A stretch of DNA of 64,000 nucleotides from Chania multitudinisentens RB-25 (GCF_000520015.2 NZ_CP007044.2:1054001-1118000); one strand, 5' to 3'. Counted from the first letter of the stretch, positions 31,789-43,908 are shown. Numbers and translations: made by a program. The notes: generated by a model from the letters alone, not told the origin.

Positions 31789-32690
31789 CCCCCAACGGCA
31801 AGGGGAATGCAACTTGACATGCCGGAGCCTTTCAGGCGTGTCAGCGTTTGGTCGGCAGCAGCCCGGCTGTTATAGGGGCCTAATACCACGCGGTTCCAAC
31901 CGCCTCCTGAAGTTATGCGGCTTTCAATGCCTTCAAATGCCAACTGCGCGCGCACTGATTCGGCCTGATCGGTGGCACGGAACGAACCGCATTGCACCAT
32001 CCATTTTTGTTTTTGCTCAGGTTTGGTTTCCTGCTTGGCCGTTTCCTGTTTTATCTCTGGTTTTGGCTGCGGTTTCGGTTCTGGTACTCGTGTTTGCACG
32101 GGTGGGGTGACCACCTGTGATTTCGGCTGCTGTACGGATTGCTGAGGTTGCTGTTGTACCGACTGTGTACCGTTGTTGAACGGATTACGTGGCGGGCTAA
32201 CCTGTTGTTGCAGCGGTTGTTGCTGTTGCATCTGCTGTTGACGAGCATTGTTGCGTAGCTGCGCCGGATCGTTAGCAGGTACTTCAGACAACTGCGTCGG
32301 GCGCTGCTGCATGTCAGCCTGCATCTGTTCCAGCAACTGGCGCTGTTCGTCGGTGAGATCGGTTTTGATATTAATCTCGCCCCCGGCCCTGGGCTCAGTG
32401 GGTGATTGCACGCCAATCTGGCGGTTTTCCAGCTCTTTGATATAGCGCCAACGTTCTTCCGGCTTCGGCGGCAGGCCGTTACTCGGGTGAGTACCGGGAG
32501 TAGGCAGCAGTGGTGCATCATCCGGCTTGTTGTGTGTGATGAAATAGAGGCCACCGATAAAGACAACCAGAAGAGCAACGGCTAGCGCCACCACGGTTTT
32601 GGATACCTTCGGAGAACTGCGTTTACGGTTGGTGGTCTTACGCCGTGCTGCTCCTGAGCGCCCACGGCTTACATAGTCTCTCTGTGCCAC
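31785..32690 (-). CDS. ftsN: essential cell division protein FtsN
   Basis: 301 residues with a GTG start at 32690 (MAQRDYVSR). A short basic cytoplasmic tail carries the FtsA-binding region, one TM helix lies near residues 31-53 (TVVALAVALLVVFIGGLYFI), the periplasmic E-domain region contains EERWRYIKELENRQIG, a long Q-rich linker spans about 110-215, and the C-terminal SPOR domain (KWMVQCGSFRATDQAESVRA to the end) binds denuded septal glycan. It triggers septal peptidoglycan synthesis. The Q-tract length varies between species, so the linker differs from E. coli. Confidence 0.95.
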   Translation of the reverse strand: MAQRDYVSRGRSGAARRKTTNRKRSSPKVSKTVVALAVALLVVFIGGLYFITHNKPDDAPLLPTPGTHPSNGLPPKPEERWRYIKELENRQIGVQSPTEPRAGGEINIKTDLTDEQRQLLEQMQADMQQRPTQLSEVPANDPAQLRNNARQQQMQQQQPLQQQVSPPRNPFNNGTQSVQQQPQQSVQQPKSQVVTPPVQTRVPEPKPQPKPEIKQETAKQETKPEQKQKWMVQCGSFRATDQAESVRAQLAFEGIESRITSGGGWNRVVLGPYNSRAAADQTLTRLKGSGMSSCIPLAVGG

Positions 32691-32841
32691 TATAATTCCG
32701 CTGTGTCCTGATGAGGTTAAAGCCTATCCTCTAGGCTGTTTGATTGATCACCCTGCCTGATTATTCATTCGTTGGCAGCAATAATCATACCTGTCTAATA
32801 GGCTTTGGGTTCGCCATGTTACTTAACCCAAAAATGTTTGA

Positions 32842-33870
32842 CTAGCGTTTCGGGGCCGCAGTGCTGCCTCTGATAATCAATTCGCTGTCTAAAAGCCGGG
32901 AACCGCTGTTCACTGTTTGCCCGTGTAACTGTTCCAGCAACAATAGCATAGCTTGCTGCCCGATCTGGAAGCGGGGCTGGGCCACGGTGGTTAATGGCGG
33001 ATCACAATACTGTGCCAGCTTGATATCGTCAAAGCCAACGATGGAGAGATCTTGCGGTACTCGTAAACCCAGCTTTTTGGCCTGAGACAATACACCGATA
33101 GCCATAACATCACTGTGACAAAAAATGGCTGTCGGGGGTTTTGGCAGAGCCATCAGCGATATCAGCGCCTGAGCGCCCGCTTCGTAGGTAAAATCACCCC
33201 GAGTAATATAGCTGCTTTCGACGCTAATACCATTACGGCGTAGCGCCTGTATGTACCCCTGTAACCGATAATGGCTGAGCGGCATCTGTTCTGGCCCTGC
33301 TACGCAGGCGATCTGCTTATGACCAAGCTGGTGCAGATAATGCACGGCTTCGAAGGAAGCGGTCAGGTTGTCGATGTGAACCGTGGGTAATTCCAACTCC
33401 GGTGCAAATTCGTTAGCCATGACCATAGGTGGCAGGTTGCGCTGTTCTTCCTTACTGGCATCAAACGGCAGATTGGAACCGAGCAGCAGCATACCGTCAA
33501 TTTGTTTGGTGATAATCAGGTTGACGAAAGTGCGCTCTTGCTGATTCTGCTGCGCACAGTCGCCGATCAACACCAGATAACCCTGCTGTGCTGCCGTTTG
33601 CTCGATCCCTTGGATCACGTCGGCAAAAAATGGATCGCAGATATTGGGGACGATCACCAAGATAGTACGGGATTCATTGCGTTTGATATTGCGTGACAGG
33701 GCATGGGGAGAGTAGCCCACGGCTAATACGGCCTGTTCCACTTTCTGCCGTGTTGGCGTTGACACCTTTTCTGGATTCATCAGCGCACGTGATACGGTTG
33801 CCGTTGAAACACCGGCCATTTCGGCAACGTCTTTCATGGTCGCCATGGATAATTCTTTCTTGTGTTCCAA
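32842..33870 (-). CDS. cytR: LacI-family nucleoside catabolism repressor CytR
   Basis: 342 residues from a TTG at 33870 (MEHKKELSMATMKDV). AAGGAG lies 7 nt before the TTG, whereas the ATG at 33900 lies upstream of that site; the ATG at 33846 is another option. The N-terminal HTH (TMKDVAEMAGVSTATVSRAL) and hinge are followed by a periplasmic-binding-like cytidine domain (DCAQQNQQERTFVNLIITKQ, VHIDNLTASF, IGFDDIKLAQYCDPPLTTV). CytR represses nucleoside genes together with CRP and is relieved by cytidine. Confidence 0.93.
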   Translation of the reverse strand: MEHKKELSMATMKDVAEMAGVSTATVSRALMNPEKVSTPTRQKVEQAVLAVGYSPHALSRNIKRNESRTILVIVPNICDPFFADVIQGIEQTAAQQGYLVLIGDCAQQNQQERTFVNLIITKQIDGMLLLGSNLPFDASKEEQRNLPPMVMANEFAPELELPTVHIDNLTASFEAVHYLHQLGHKQIACVAGPEQMPLSHYRLQGYIQALRRNGISVESSYITRGDFTYEAGAQALISLMALPKPPTAIFCHSDVMAIGVLSQAKKLGLRVPQDLSIVGFDDIKLAQYCDPPLTTVAQPRFQIGQQAMLLLLEQLHGQTVNSGSRLLDSELIIRGSTAAPKR

Positions 33871-34135
33871 CGCCTTTCTCCTTGCGTTAGCCCGTGCCAA
33901 CGCGACAACTACGATTGCTCATACATTCAGGCGTGCGGTGGTGTTGTTATTTTTAGCGCCAACGTTTAAAGCTTTCACATGGAAATACCAGTTAGAACAT
34001 TCTAAACAGATTACGCCCAGCTTTTGTTACCTAATTTTCATAAAAAGTGTGATGAGAAGAGGTTTTTTCGCGTTCGCTCGCAATTTCAAAGATAACGGTT
34101 TGTTTTTATAGCCCTAAAATCAGATTTTTCCGGTT

Positions 34136-36364
<2,229 letters not shown>

Positions 36365-36380
36365 TTACACTGCGGGCGGC

Positions 36381-36405
36381 TATACCCTAAATAATTCAAG
36401 TTGCT
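36381..36405. repeat. single ERIC end upstream of priA
   Basis: TATACCCTAAATAATTCAAG then TTGC matches one ERIC terminus; the rest of the element is absent, so it is a remnant in the priA-rpmE gap. Confidence 0.5.
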
Positions 36406-36471
36406 GCGGCCCGTAATCAAACCAGCACGCAGTCAATGGGAAGTGTGATGGGGATAAATGTACGGTTCCGT

Positions 36472-36499
36472 TTGCGTGGCCCATTTAATTCTGTATAAT
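36472..36499 (+). promoter_or_regulatory. rpmE sigma-70 promoter
   Basis: TTGCGT, 16-bp spacer, TATAAT (36494-36499). It leaves a leader of about 100 nt before rpmE, which contains the inverted repeat around GTTGATTATCAAC (36530-36542). Confidence 0.65.
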
Positions 36500-36602
36500 T
36501 TACCGCCTTTGATATAATTCCATATCGAAGTTGATTATCAACCACGTGTGGTGTCTGGCGGAACAGGGCTGGATAGCGACACGGCCTTAACTGAGGTTTC
36601 CC

Positions 36603-36818
36603 ATGCAACAAGGTATCCACCCAAAATACGAAGAAGTTACTGCTAACTGCTCTTGCGGTAACGTGATCAAAATCCGCTCTACCGTGGGCCACGATCTGAA
36701 CCTGGACGTTTGTGGCGAATGCCACCCGTTCTACACAGGCAAGCAGCGTGATGTTGCTACCGGTGGCCGCGTTGACCGCTTCAACAAGCGTTTCAGTGTG
36801 CCAGGCTCTAAGAAATAA
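36603..36818 (+). CDS. rpmE: 50S ribosomal protein bL31 (zinc-binding type)
   Basis: 71 residues. Four cysteines Cys16, Cys18, Cys37 and Cys40 (NCSCGN, VCGEC) make it the C+ zinc form, which is replaced by the C- paralogue under zinc shortage. The basic C terminus [13 protein letters not shown] contacts the 5S/30S bridge. TTAACTGAGG precedes the ATG. A strong terminator follows. Confidence 0.97.
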   Translation: MQQGIHPKYEEVTANCSCGNVIKIRSTVGHDLNLDVCGECHPFYTGKQRDVATGGRVDRFNKRFSVPGSKK

Positions 36819-36838
36819 GATTTCTTATTGTCAGATGG

Positions 36839-36864
36839 AAAAGGCGCTTTCGGCGCCTTTTTCG
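36839..36864 (+). terminator. rpmE terminator
   Basis: AAAAGGCGC and GCGCCTTTT arms (36839-36847 and 36853-36861) with a five-base loop and a T tract. It also works for metJ on the other strand, 15 bp from the metJ stop. Confidence 0.85.
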
Positions 36865-36878
36865 TTTCTGCAAGGGGA

Positions 36879-37196
36879 TCAATAATCCCAGGTATCAGGA
36901 TCAACACCCAATTCACGCATCAACACTTTCGCGGCTTCTGGTATTTCATCGCTGCGCTCTTTGCGCAGGTCTTCATCGTTTGGCAACGGTTGGCCAGTAA
37001 AAGCATGCAAGAACGCTTCACACAGTAATTCGCTGTTGGTTGCGTGACGCAGGTTATTGACCTGGCGACGGGTTCGCTCATCAGTCAGAATCTTTAAAAC
37101 TTTCAGCGGAATGGATACCGTGATTTTTTTTACTTGCTCGCTTTTTTTACCGTGTTCAGCGTAAGGGCTGACATACTCGCCGTTCCACTCAGCCAT
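36879..37196 (-). CDS. metJ: methionine regulon repressor MetJ
   Basis: 105 residues, the E. coli length. Ribbon-helix-helix dimer with the DNA-contacting strand [16 protein letters not shown] and [26 protein letters not shown]. With SAM as corepressor it binds tandem 8-bp met boxes upstream of met genes, two sets of which occur in this window (metB and metF). It is divergent from metB, with an ERIC element in the gap. Confidence 0.97.
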   Translation of the reverse strand: MAEWNGEYVSPYAEHGKKSEQVKKITVSIPLKVLKILTDERTRRQVNNLRHATNSELLCEAFLHAFTGQPLPNDEDLRKERSDEIPEAAKVLMRELGVDPDTWDY

Positions 37197-37227
37197 GGGA
37201 TACCTTAAAATTTGTCAGAAAAATGAC

Positions 37228-37353
37228 TATACCCTTCATACTGCAAGTTGCTTGGGTGTTGGCTACTCTCGTTCATCCTAGTCACATAGTCGGCTATGCT
37301 CCCAGGGTTCACTCGCTTGCCGCCTACAAGCAACTCGCATTATTTTGGGTATA
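37228..37353. repeat. ERIC element between metJ and metB (126 bp)
   Basis: Starts TATACCCTTCATACTGCAAG and ends GCATTATTTTGGGTATA; central part includes CATCCTAGTCACATAG. It starts 32 bp upstream of the metJ ATG, so it lies in the metJ leader or promoter. Confidence 0.88.
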
Positions 37354-37553
37354 CATTCTAGAAACCGGTCAATTATGCCCGAACTTCACAGTTCTCACTA
37401 AATAAATGTCAGTTTTACGCGACAAAGGTTACTGAATCTTGTTGATCAATAGGTGTAACCTATGCATTGCGGGTTAACATCTTGTCGTCATAACAAACCG
37501 CTATAATTTTAGCGGGTATTAGCTCTTAGCTCAATCTATACGCAAAGAAGTTT

Positions 37554-37577
37554 AGATGTCCAGATGTATTGACGTCT
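37554..37577. promoter_or_regulatory. three tandem met boxes upstream of metB
   Basis: Adjacent 8-mers AGATGTCC, AGATGTAT, TGACGTCT compared with the MetJ consensus AGACGTCT (two, two and one mismatches). They end 60 bp before metB. Confidence 0.85.
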
Positions 37578-37637
37578 ATTTTTGCTAAGGGTAATCTTTA
37601 GGCTTCGTTTACCCACTTCTGAGAGCCGAGCCACCCT

Positions 37638-38798
37638 ATGACGCGTAAACAAGCCACTATTGCCGTGCGTAGCGGTCTGAATGATGACGAACAGTATGGC
37701 TGCGTCGTCCCACCGATCCATCTGTCGAGTACCTATAACTTCACCGATTTCAACCAGCCCCGTGCCCATGACTATTCACGCCGTGGTAACCCGACGCGCG
37801 ATGTAGTACAGCGTGCGTTAGCGGAATTGGAAGGGGGAGCGGGTGCGGTGATGACCGGCAGTGGTATGTCTGCGATTCATCTGGTAACCACTGTGTTGCT
37901 GAAACCGGGCGATCTGCTGGTGGCTCCGCACGACTGTTATGGTGGTAGCTATCGCTTGTTCGATAGCCTGAGTAAGCGCGGTGCCTATCGGGTATTGTTT
38001 GTTGACCAAAGTAATGAAGCCGCGCTGCAACAAGCGCTGGCGCAGAAACCGAAACTGGTACTGATTGAGAGCCCGAGCAACCCGTTGTTGCGTGTCGTGG
38101 ATATTGCGGCAATCTGTCACGCAGCACATGAAGCGGGCGCGCTCACGGTAGTGGATAACACCTTCCTTAGCCCGGCATTGCAGCAACCGCTCGCGCTGGG
38201 AGCCGATCTGGTTGTACATTCCTGTACCAAATACCTCAATGGCCATTCTGATGTGGTCGCCGGTGCGGTGATTGCCAAAGATCAGGAACTGGCCGTAGAA
38301 CTGGCGTGGTGGGCTAATAATATTGGTGTTACCGGTGCCGCGTTCGACAGCTACCTGCTATTGCGTGGCATACGTACTCTGTCACCACGCATCAAGGCGG
38401 CACAGCACAACGCCGGAGCCATTGTCAGTTATTTACAACAGCAACCGCTGGTCAAAAAGTTGTATCATCCTTCTCTGCCAGAAAACCCAGGCCATGAAAT
38501 CGCACGCCGTCAGCAGAGTGGATTCGGTGCCATGCTCAGTTTTGAACTGGATGGTGACGAAGCGTTATTACGCCGTTTTCTCTCGGCTCTGGAGCTGTTC
38601 ACATTGGCGGAATCATTGGGTGGTGTAGAAAGCCTGATCTCACATGCCGCGACCATGACTCATGCCGGTATGGCACCAGAAGCACGTGTCGCAGCGGGTA
38701 TTTCTGAAAGCCTGCTGCGTATTTCTGTGGGTATTGAAGACAGTGATGATTTGATTGCCGATCTGGAACAAGCCTTCCAGGCGGCGGCAACGAGGTAA
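37638..38798 (+). CDS. metB: cystathionine gamma-synthase MetB
   Basis: 386 residues, E. coli length. A PLP enzyme joining O-succinylhomoserine and cysteine to form cystathionine. The PLP lysine is in [13 protein letters not shown] and the phosphate contacts are in [20 protein letters not shown] is typical of the Cys/Met metabolism family. Preceded by met boxes. metL begins 2 bp after the stop codon. Confidence 0.97.
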   Translation: MTRKQATIAVRSGLNDDEQYGCVVPPIHLSSTYNFTDFNQPRAHDYSRRGNPTRDVVQRALAELEGGAGAVMTGSGMSAIHLVTTVLLKPGDLLVAPHDCYGGSYRLFDSLSKRGAYRVLFVDQSNEAALQQALAQKPKLVLIESPSNPLLRVVDIAAICHAAHEAGALTVVDNTFLSPALQQPLALGADLVVHSCTKYLNGHSDVVAGAVIAKDQELAVELAWWANNIGVTGAAFDSYLLLRGIRTLSPRIKAAQHNAGAIVSYLQQQPLVKKLYHPSLPENPGHEIARRQQSGFGAMLSFELDGDEALLRRFLSALELFTLAESLGGVESLISHAATMTHAGMAPEARVAAGISESLLRISVGIEDSDDLIADLEQAFQAAATR

Positions 38799-38800
38799 GC

Positions 38801-41236
38801 ATGAATGCAATTGCGGTAGCAGGGGCGGTGAGTGGGCGTCAACTGCACAAATTTGGTGGCAGTAGCCTGGCTGATGTGAAGTGTTATCTACGGGTGGCTG
38901 GAATTATGGCCGAATACGGCCAGCCGGGTGATATGATGGTGGTTTCAGCGGCGGGTGCTACCACTAACCAATTGATTAACTGGCTAAAGTTGAGCCAGAG
39001 CGATCGTCTTTCTGCCTATCAGGTGCAGCAAACGCTGCGCCGTTATCACAGCGAGTTGATTGGTGGATTGCTGCCGCCGGAAACCGCTGAACCGCTGATT
39101 GCTGAATTCATCCGCGATCTTGAGCGCCTGGCGGTATTGCTGGACGGTAAGATCGATGATGTGGTGTATGCCGAAGTGGTTGGCCACGGTGAAATCTGGT
39201 CGGCACGCCTGATGGCGGCGGTGCTGAACCAATTGGATATGCAGGCTGCATGGTTGGATGCGCGCGATTTTCTGCGTGCTGAACGTGCGGCGCAGCCACA
39301 GGTAGACGAAGGCCGTTCTTACCCTTTGTTGCAGCAACTGCTGGTGCAGCATCCGGGCAAACGCCTGGTGGTGACGGGCTTTATTTCACGTAACGACGCT
39401 GGTGAAACCGTGCTGTTGGGGCGTAATGGCAGCGATTACTCCGCCACGCAGATTGGGGCATTGGCCGGTGTGGCGCGTGTCACTATCTGGAGTGACGTGG
39501 CCGGGGTGTATAGTGCCGATCCGCGTAAGGTAAAAGATGCCTGCCTATTGCCGTTATTGCGCCTGGATGAAGCCAGTGAACTGGCTCGCTTGGCGGCACC
39601 GGTACTGCATACCCGCACGCTGCAACCCGTTTCTGGCAGTGATATCGATCTGCAACTGCGTTGCAGTTATCAACCGGAACAGGGGTCGACACGTATCGAA
39701 CGTGTGCTGGCTTCTGGCACCGGTGCTAAAATTGTCACTAGCCATGATGATGTTTGCCTGATCGAGTTCAGCGTGGCCCCACAGCATGACTTTAAACTGG
39801 CGCAAAAAGAGCTGGGTTTGGTGCTGAAACGCGCGCAGATCAAACCGCTGGCCGTCGGTGTCCACCCCGATCGTAACCTGATTCAACTGTGCTATACCTC
39901 GGAAGTAGTGAGCAGCGTGTTGCGTATTTTGCAAGAGGCGGTGTTACCGGGTGAACTGCAACTGCGGGAAGGCTTGGCGCTGGTGGCGCTGGTTGGAGCC
40001 GGAGTTTGCAAGAATCCATTACACAGCCACCGTTTCTACCAACAGTTGAACGATCAGCCGGTCGAGTTCATCTGGCAGGCAGAAGATGATATCAGCCTGG
40101 TGGCGGTGCTGCGCCAAGGGCCAACCAGTTTGTTGATTCAGGGGCTGCATCAAACACTGTTCCGCGCAGAAAAACGCATCGGTCTGGTGCTGCTTGGCAA
40201 AGGGAATATTGGTTCACGCTGGTTGGAATTATTTGCTCGCGAACAAAAAAACCTCTCGGCACGCAGTGGTTTTGAATTCACGCTGGCAGGCGTGGTGGAT
40301 AGCCGCCGCAGCCTGTTGAATTACGACGGACTGGATGCCAGCCGTGCACTGGCGTTCTTTGAAGCGGAAGCCCAGGAACTGGATGAGGAATCGCTGTTTC
40401 TGTGGATGCGTGCTCATCCGTTTGACGATTTGGTGGTCCTTGACGTGACCGCCAGTGAAAATCTGGCGGAACAATATCTGGATTTTGCCAGCTACGGCTT
40501 CCATGTCATCAGCGCCAACAAATTAGCGGGGGCTTCGTGCAGTGATAACTACCGCCAGATTCGTGATGCGTTCGCCAAAACTGGCCGCCATTGGTTGTAT
40601 AACGCCACCGTTGGCGCGGGTTTGCCGGTGAACCATGCGGTGCGCGATCTGCGTGACAGCGGTGATAGTATTTTGGCTCTCAGCGGTATTTTCTCCGGCA
40701 CGCTGTCTTGGCTGTTTCTACAGTTTGACGGTACTGTGCCGTTCACCGAACTGGTGGAGCAGGCCTGGCAACAAGGTCTGACGGAGCCGGACCCGCGTGT
40801 GGATCTTTCTGGGCAGGATGTGATGCGCAAGCTGGTGATTCTGGCGCGTGAAGCTGGCTACGATATTGAACCGAATCAGGTGCGGGTGGAGTCTCTGGTG
40901 CCTGTAGGGGCTGAGCAAGGTTCTATCGATCAGTTCTTTGAAAATGGCGATGCGCTGAACCAGCAAATGCTGCAACGTTTCGAAGCGGCCAGCGAAATGG
41001 GGCTGGTGCTGCGCCATGTAGCACGTTTTGATGCTAACGGTAAGGCACGCGTCGGTGTGGAGGCTGTGCGCCCTGAGCACCCATTAGCCTCGCTGTTACC
41101 GTGCGACAACGTGTTTGCCATTGAAAGCCGCTGGTATCGTGATAATCCACTGGTGATCCGTGGGCCAGGGGCGGGGCGCGATGTGACCGCCGGAGCGATT
41201 CAGTCTGACCTTAACCGATTGGCACAGTTGCTTTAA
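38801..41236 (+). CDS. metL: bifunctional aspartate kinase II/homoserine dehydrogenase II MetL
   Basis: 811 residues. The aspartokinase part (about 1-300, KFGGSSLADV at the start, VTGFISRNDAGE inside) is followed by a regulatory-like linker, then a homoserine dehydrogenase (about 455-811, LVLLGKGNIGSRWLELF NAD site and GAGLPVNHAVRDL). It performs steps 1 and 3 of the aspartate pathway. Cotranscribed with metB (CGAGGT ribosome site, 2-bp gap) and repressed by MetJ. Confidence 0.97.
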   Translation: MNAIAVAGAVSGRQLHKFGGSSLADVKCYLRVAGIMAEYGQPGDMMVVSAAGATTNQLINWLKLSQSDRLSAYQVQQTLRRYHSELIGGLLPPETAEPLIAEFIRDLERLAVLLDGKIDDVVYAEVVGHGEIWSARLMAAVLNQLDMQAAWLDARDFLRAERAAQPQVDEGRSYPLLQQLLVQHPGKRLVVTGFISRNDAGETVLLGRNGSDYSATQIGALAGVARVTIWSDVAGVYSADPRKVKDACLLPLLRLDEASELARLAAPVLHTRTLQPVSGSDIDLQLRCSYQPEQGSTRIERVLASGTGAKIVTSHDDVCLIEFSVAPQHDFKLAQKELGLVLKRAQIKPLAVGVHPDRNLIQLCYTSEVVSSVLRILQEAVLPGELQLREGLALVALVGAGVCKNPLHSHRFYQQLNDQPVEFIWQAEDDISLVAVLRQGPTSLLIQGLHQTLFRAEKRIGLVLLGKGNIGSRWLELFAREQKNLSARSGFEFTLAGVVDSRRSLLNYDGLDASRALAFFEAEAQELDEESLFLWMRAHPFDDLVVLDVTASENLAEQYLDFASYGFHVISANKLAGASCSDNYRQIRDAFAKTGRHWLYNATVGAGLPVNHAVRDLRDSGDSILALSGIFSGTLSWLFLQFDGTVPFTELVEQAWQQGLTEPDPRVDLSGQDVMRKLVILAREAGYDIEPNQVRVESLVPVGAEQGSIDQFFENGDALNQQMLQRFEAASEMGLVLRHVARFDANGKARVGVEAVRPEHPLASLLPCDNVFAIESRWYRDNPLVIRGPGAGRDVTAGAIQSDLNRLAQLL

Positions 41237-41243
41237 TCCTCAA

Positions 41244-41271
41244 CGGGCGCAGCGGATTGCGCCCGGTTTTT
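41244..41271 (+). terminator. metBL terminator
   Basis: CGGGCGCA-GCGGAT-TGCGCCCG stem-loop (41244-41265) then GTTTTTAT, 8 bp past the metL stop. Confidence 0.85.
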
Positions 41272-41381
41272 ATCTCCTGCCAGCACTAGCATGAAATTCT
41301 CTCATGTTATGTGAGGATTACTCATCGTATTACCTTCACTTTCCTATTGACTCTTTAGGCCACATGCGGCATTTTCTATCT

Positions 41382-41405
41382 AGACGTCTAAACGTATAGA
41401 CGCTT
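41382..41405. promoter_or_regulatory. three tandem met boxes upstream of metF
   Basis: AGACGTCT (perfect), AAACGTAT and AGACGCTT sit directly next to each other. They are 151 bp from the metF ATG because an ERIC element lies between. Confidence 0.9.
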
Positions 41406-41418
41406 ACTAAAATGAAAC

Positions 41419-41527
41419 TATACCCAAAATAATTCGAGTTGTAAGAACGCTGCTTGCAGCGGCCCCGAAGACGGATGGGCCGAGTAACAAAGCCAACGCA
41501 GATGTAACTTGAAGTATGACGGGTATA
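41419..41527. repeat. ERIC element between met boxes and metF
   Basis: Starts TATACCCAAAATAATTCGAG, ends TAACTTGAAGTATGACGGG then TATA. 109 bp, shorter than 126; the centre (CTTGCAGCGGCCCCGAAG) is rearranged. It is probably in the metF 5' UTR. Confidence 0.85.
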
Positions 41528-41535
41528 AATAGTGA

Positions 41536-42450
<915 letters not shown>

Positions 42451-42493
42451 CCGGATGTGAGAGAGAAACCCCTCTTTAACATCATTGTTAAAA

Positions 42494-42546
42494 GCCGAGA
42501 TTATACATCGAGTAAATTGAAATATTTCTTGTTGTATAATCCCGGC
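42494..42546. repeat. 14-bp inverted repeat downstream of metF
   Basis: GCCGAGATTATACA (42494-42507) and TGTATAATCCCGGC (42533-42546) pair with one mismatch around a 25-nt AT-rich spacer. It could be a metF/doxX bidirectional terminator with an unusually long loop, a protein-binding site or a small mobile remnant. Confidence 0.6.
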
Positions 42547-42570
42547 TGTCTTATGCCAGCGGCCGCTATT

Positions 42571-43086
42571 TCAGCAATTTTCAGGCTGCTCGGATTTTAA
42601 TGGGGTGGTCGCGGAAATTGGCTGGCTCAGCTTGTTACTGATGATGGAATCAAGACTGAACTTTCCTCCGCCTTCAATCATCAATGATGCCAGTATTAAC
42701 ATATAAAGGGTTTCTGGCAGGTAGAATAGCCAACTATACCAACCAAGGAAGTTTAACCCTGGGGGAATTTGACCCAAGCCTACGGTGAGCAACGCCGTCA
42801 GGCTGATGGTAAACAGGATGAGGCTGAAGAAGCGGGAGAAGAAGCCCAGTATCAACAAGAAACCACCGAAAGTTTCTAAACCGGCGACAACGACGGCCAT
42901 AATATTGGGATATGGAATTCCCGCATGAATCATGGTTTCGAGCATGACCATCTGGTTTTTAGGAATGAATAGTTTTCCAAAGCCGGAAGAAAAAAAGAAT
43001 GCCCCGATAGAAATACGGAATAGGAAGAGAGGGATAGTTTTTGATTTTTGGTGGGAAATTAAATAATGCATAATTTTTAAATGCAT
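42571..43086 (-). CDS. DoxX-family membrane protein
   Basis: 171 residues. DoxX/DUF417-like with four membrane segments: LFLFRISIGAFFFSSGFGKLF (typical DoxX start), IMAVVVAGLETFGGFLLILGF, SLILFTISLTALLTVGLGQIP and a last helix near 130-145. Members are found in thiosulfate:quinone oxidoreductase or in redox/detoxification complexes; here the substrate is unknown. GAGG lies 8 nt before the ATG at 43086. AT-rich composition and location beside an IS fossil suggest acquired DNA. A DUF1471 gene lies 97 bp upstream on the same strand. Confidence 0.82.
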   Translation of the reverse strand: MHLKIMHYLISHQKSKTIPLFLFRISIGAFFFSSGFGKLFIPKNQMVMLETMIHAGIPYPNIMAVVVAGLETFGGFLLILGFFSRFFSLILFTISLTALLTVGLGQIPPGLNFLGWYSWLFYLPETLYMLILASLMIEGGGKFSLDSIISNKLSQPISATTPLKSEQPENC

Positions 43087-43182
43087 TCTTTTACCTCAGA
43101 TTAAAGTTGTTAATGAGGCTAAATAAAAACTATGCTTAGAAAATTATTAGCCTCATGATGAGTTTCTCAAATTTGCTGAGTA

Positions 43183-43443
43183 TTAACGATAAATATCTGC
43201 TATGCCGTGTAGTTTATTGTTCCCTTGAATAGACTTGATGCGGTAGAAGTCAGCACCTGCCTTTTCTGCTTTCTCTTTTACTATCAGCTCTAATTCATTT
43301 AAGCTTGTAGCATCGCTTGCGGATACCACCCCTACCTTATTCAGACGATATGATGTTTGAGTGTCAACACTGGTTGCTGCAAAAGCATTAAATGTGATGA
43401 GGCTAATAATAATTGCAGATGATATAGTTTTTAACTTATTCAT
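43183..43443 (-). CDS. DUF1471 (BhsA/McbA/YdgH-like) periplasmic protein
   Basis: 86 residues. Signal peptide about 1-22 (MNKLKTISSAIIISLITFNAFA) and a single DUF1471 domain with the usual layout: GVVSASDATSLNELELIVKE, KAEKAGADFYRIKSIQGNNK and a final HGIADIYR. Such small exported proteins respond to acid, oxidative or envelope stress and affect biofilm. The exact paralogue cannot be named. Gap 43444-43646 shows only AT-rich promoter-like sequence. Confidence 0.85.
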   Translation of the reverse strand: MNKLKTISSAIIISLITFNAFAATSVDTQTSYRLNKVGVVSASDATSLNELELIVKEKAEKAGADFYRIKSIQGNNKLHGIADIYR

Positions 43444-43646
43444 GTGATATTTACTCTCTGTATTAACTCAGGGTGAAAGTAGATTATCAGAGAAGAATAA
43501 TTTAACTACTGTGATTGCAAATACTTACATTGGCAATTTGGATTTTTAATTTAATTTTCGATTGTGATGATTTAACTTTACCTTTCTGTATAAATTAATG
43601 TCACTCTCTTACTTCTTAAGAAGAATATAGCTGATTCAATAAAAAT

Positions 43647-43830
43647 GGCCCTGTTGTAAATCGCAGTCTGCTGATAGTCTTTTCTGACATGGTGCTCTGC
43701 ATGAACATATTCAAAGCCCGATGCTGCACCCGCGACATCCTCCTGCGGGCGGTACGCTGGCACTGGCGTAATCCTTCTGAGTTTAGCCCGTAGCACATTG
43801 GCGAAATGTGCATAAAAGCTAATGGCTGGT
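43647..43830 (+). mobile_element. IS6-family left-end fossil
   Basis: It begins GGCCCTGTTGTAAA, close to the IS26/IS6 terminal repeat GGCACTGTTGCAAA. About 57 bp further an ATG (43699-43701) opens MNIFKARCCTRDILLRAVRW, which matches the start of IS6-family transposases (MNPFKGRHFQRDIILWAVRW in IS26). The frame then decays with a stop near 43789 and no right end is seen. The distance from terminal repeat to start codon also matches IS26. The right edge is a guess. Confidence 0.75.
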
Positions 43831-43864
43831 ATTTATTATCCCGTCAGTTTATCTGAAATGTGAA

Positions 43865-43890
43865 AGCCCCGCCGTGGAAACGGCGGGGCT
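43865..43890 (-). terminator. ppc terminator
   Basis: Perfect ten-base arms AGCCCCGCCG and CGGCGGGGCT with a six-base loop, 19 bp after the ppc stop on the minus strand. Followed by TTCACATTT, so the T tract is imperfect. Confidence 0.7.
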
Positions 43891-43908
43891 GGAAGGGCAT
43901 ACTCAACG

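Larger units (their letters stand above)
37197..37637. promoter_or_regulatory. metJ-metB divergent region
   Basis: 441 bp holding a full ERIC element next to metJ, an AT-rich promoter zone, and three adjacent met boxes close to metB. No gene is seen in it. Confidence 0.6.

Noticed and set aside
43578..43813. 65-72-aa minus-strand frames at the IS6 fossil
   Set aside because: They are antisense to the IS6 transposase remnant and have no start signals.
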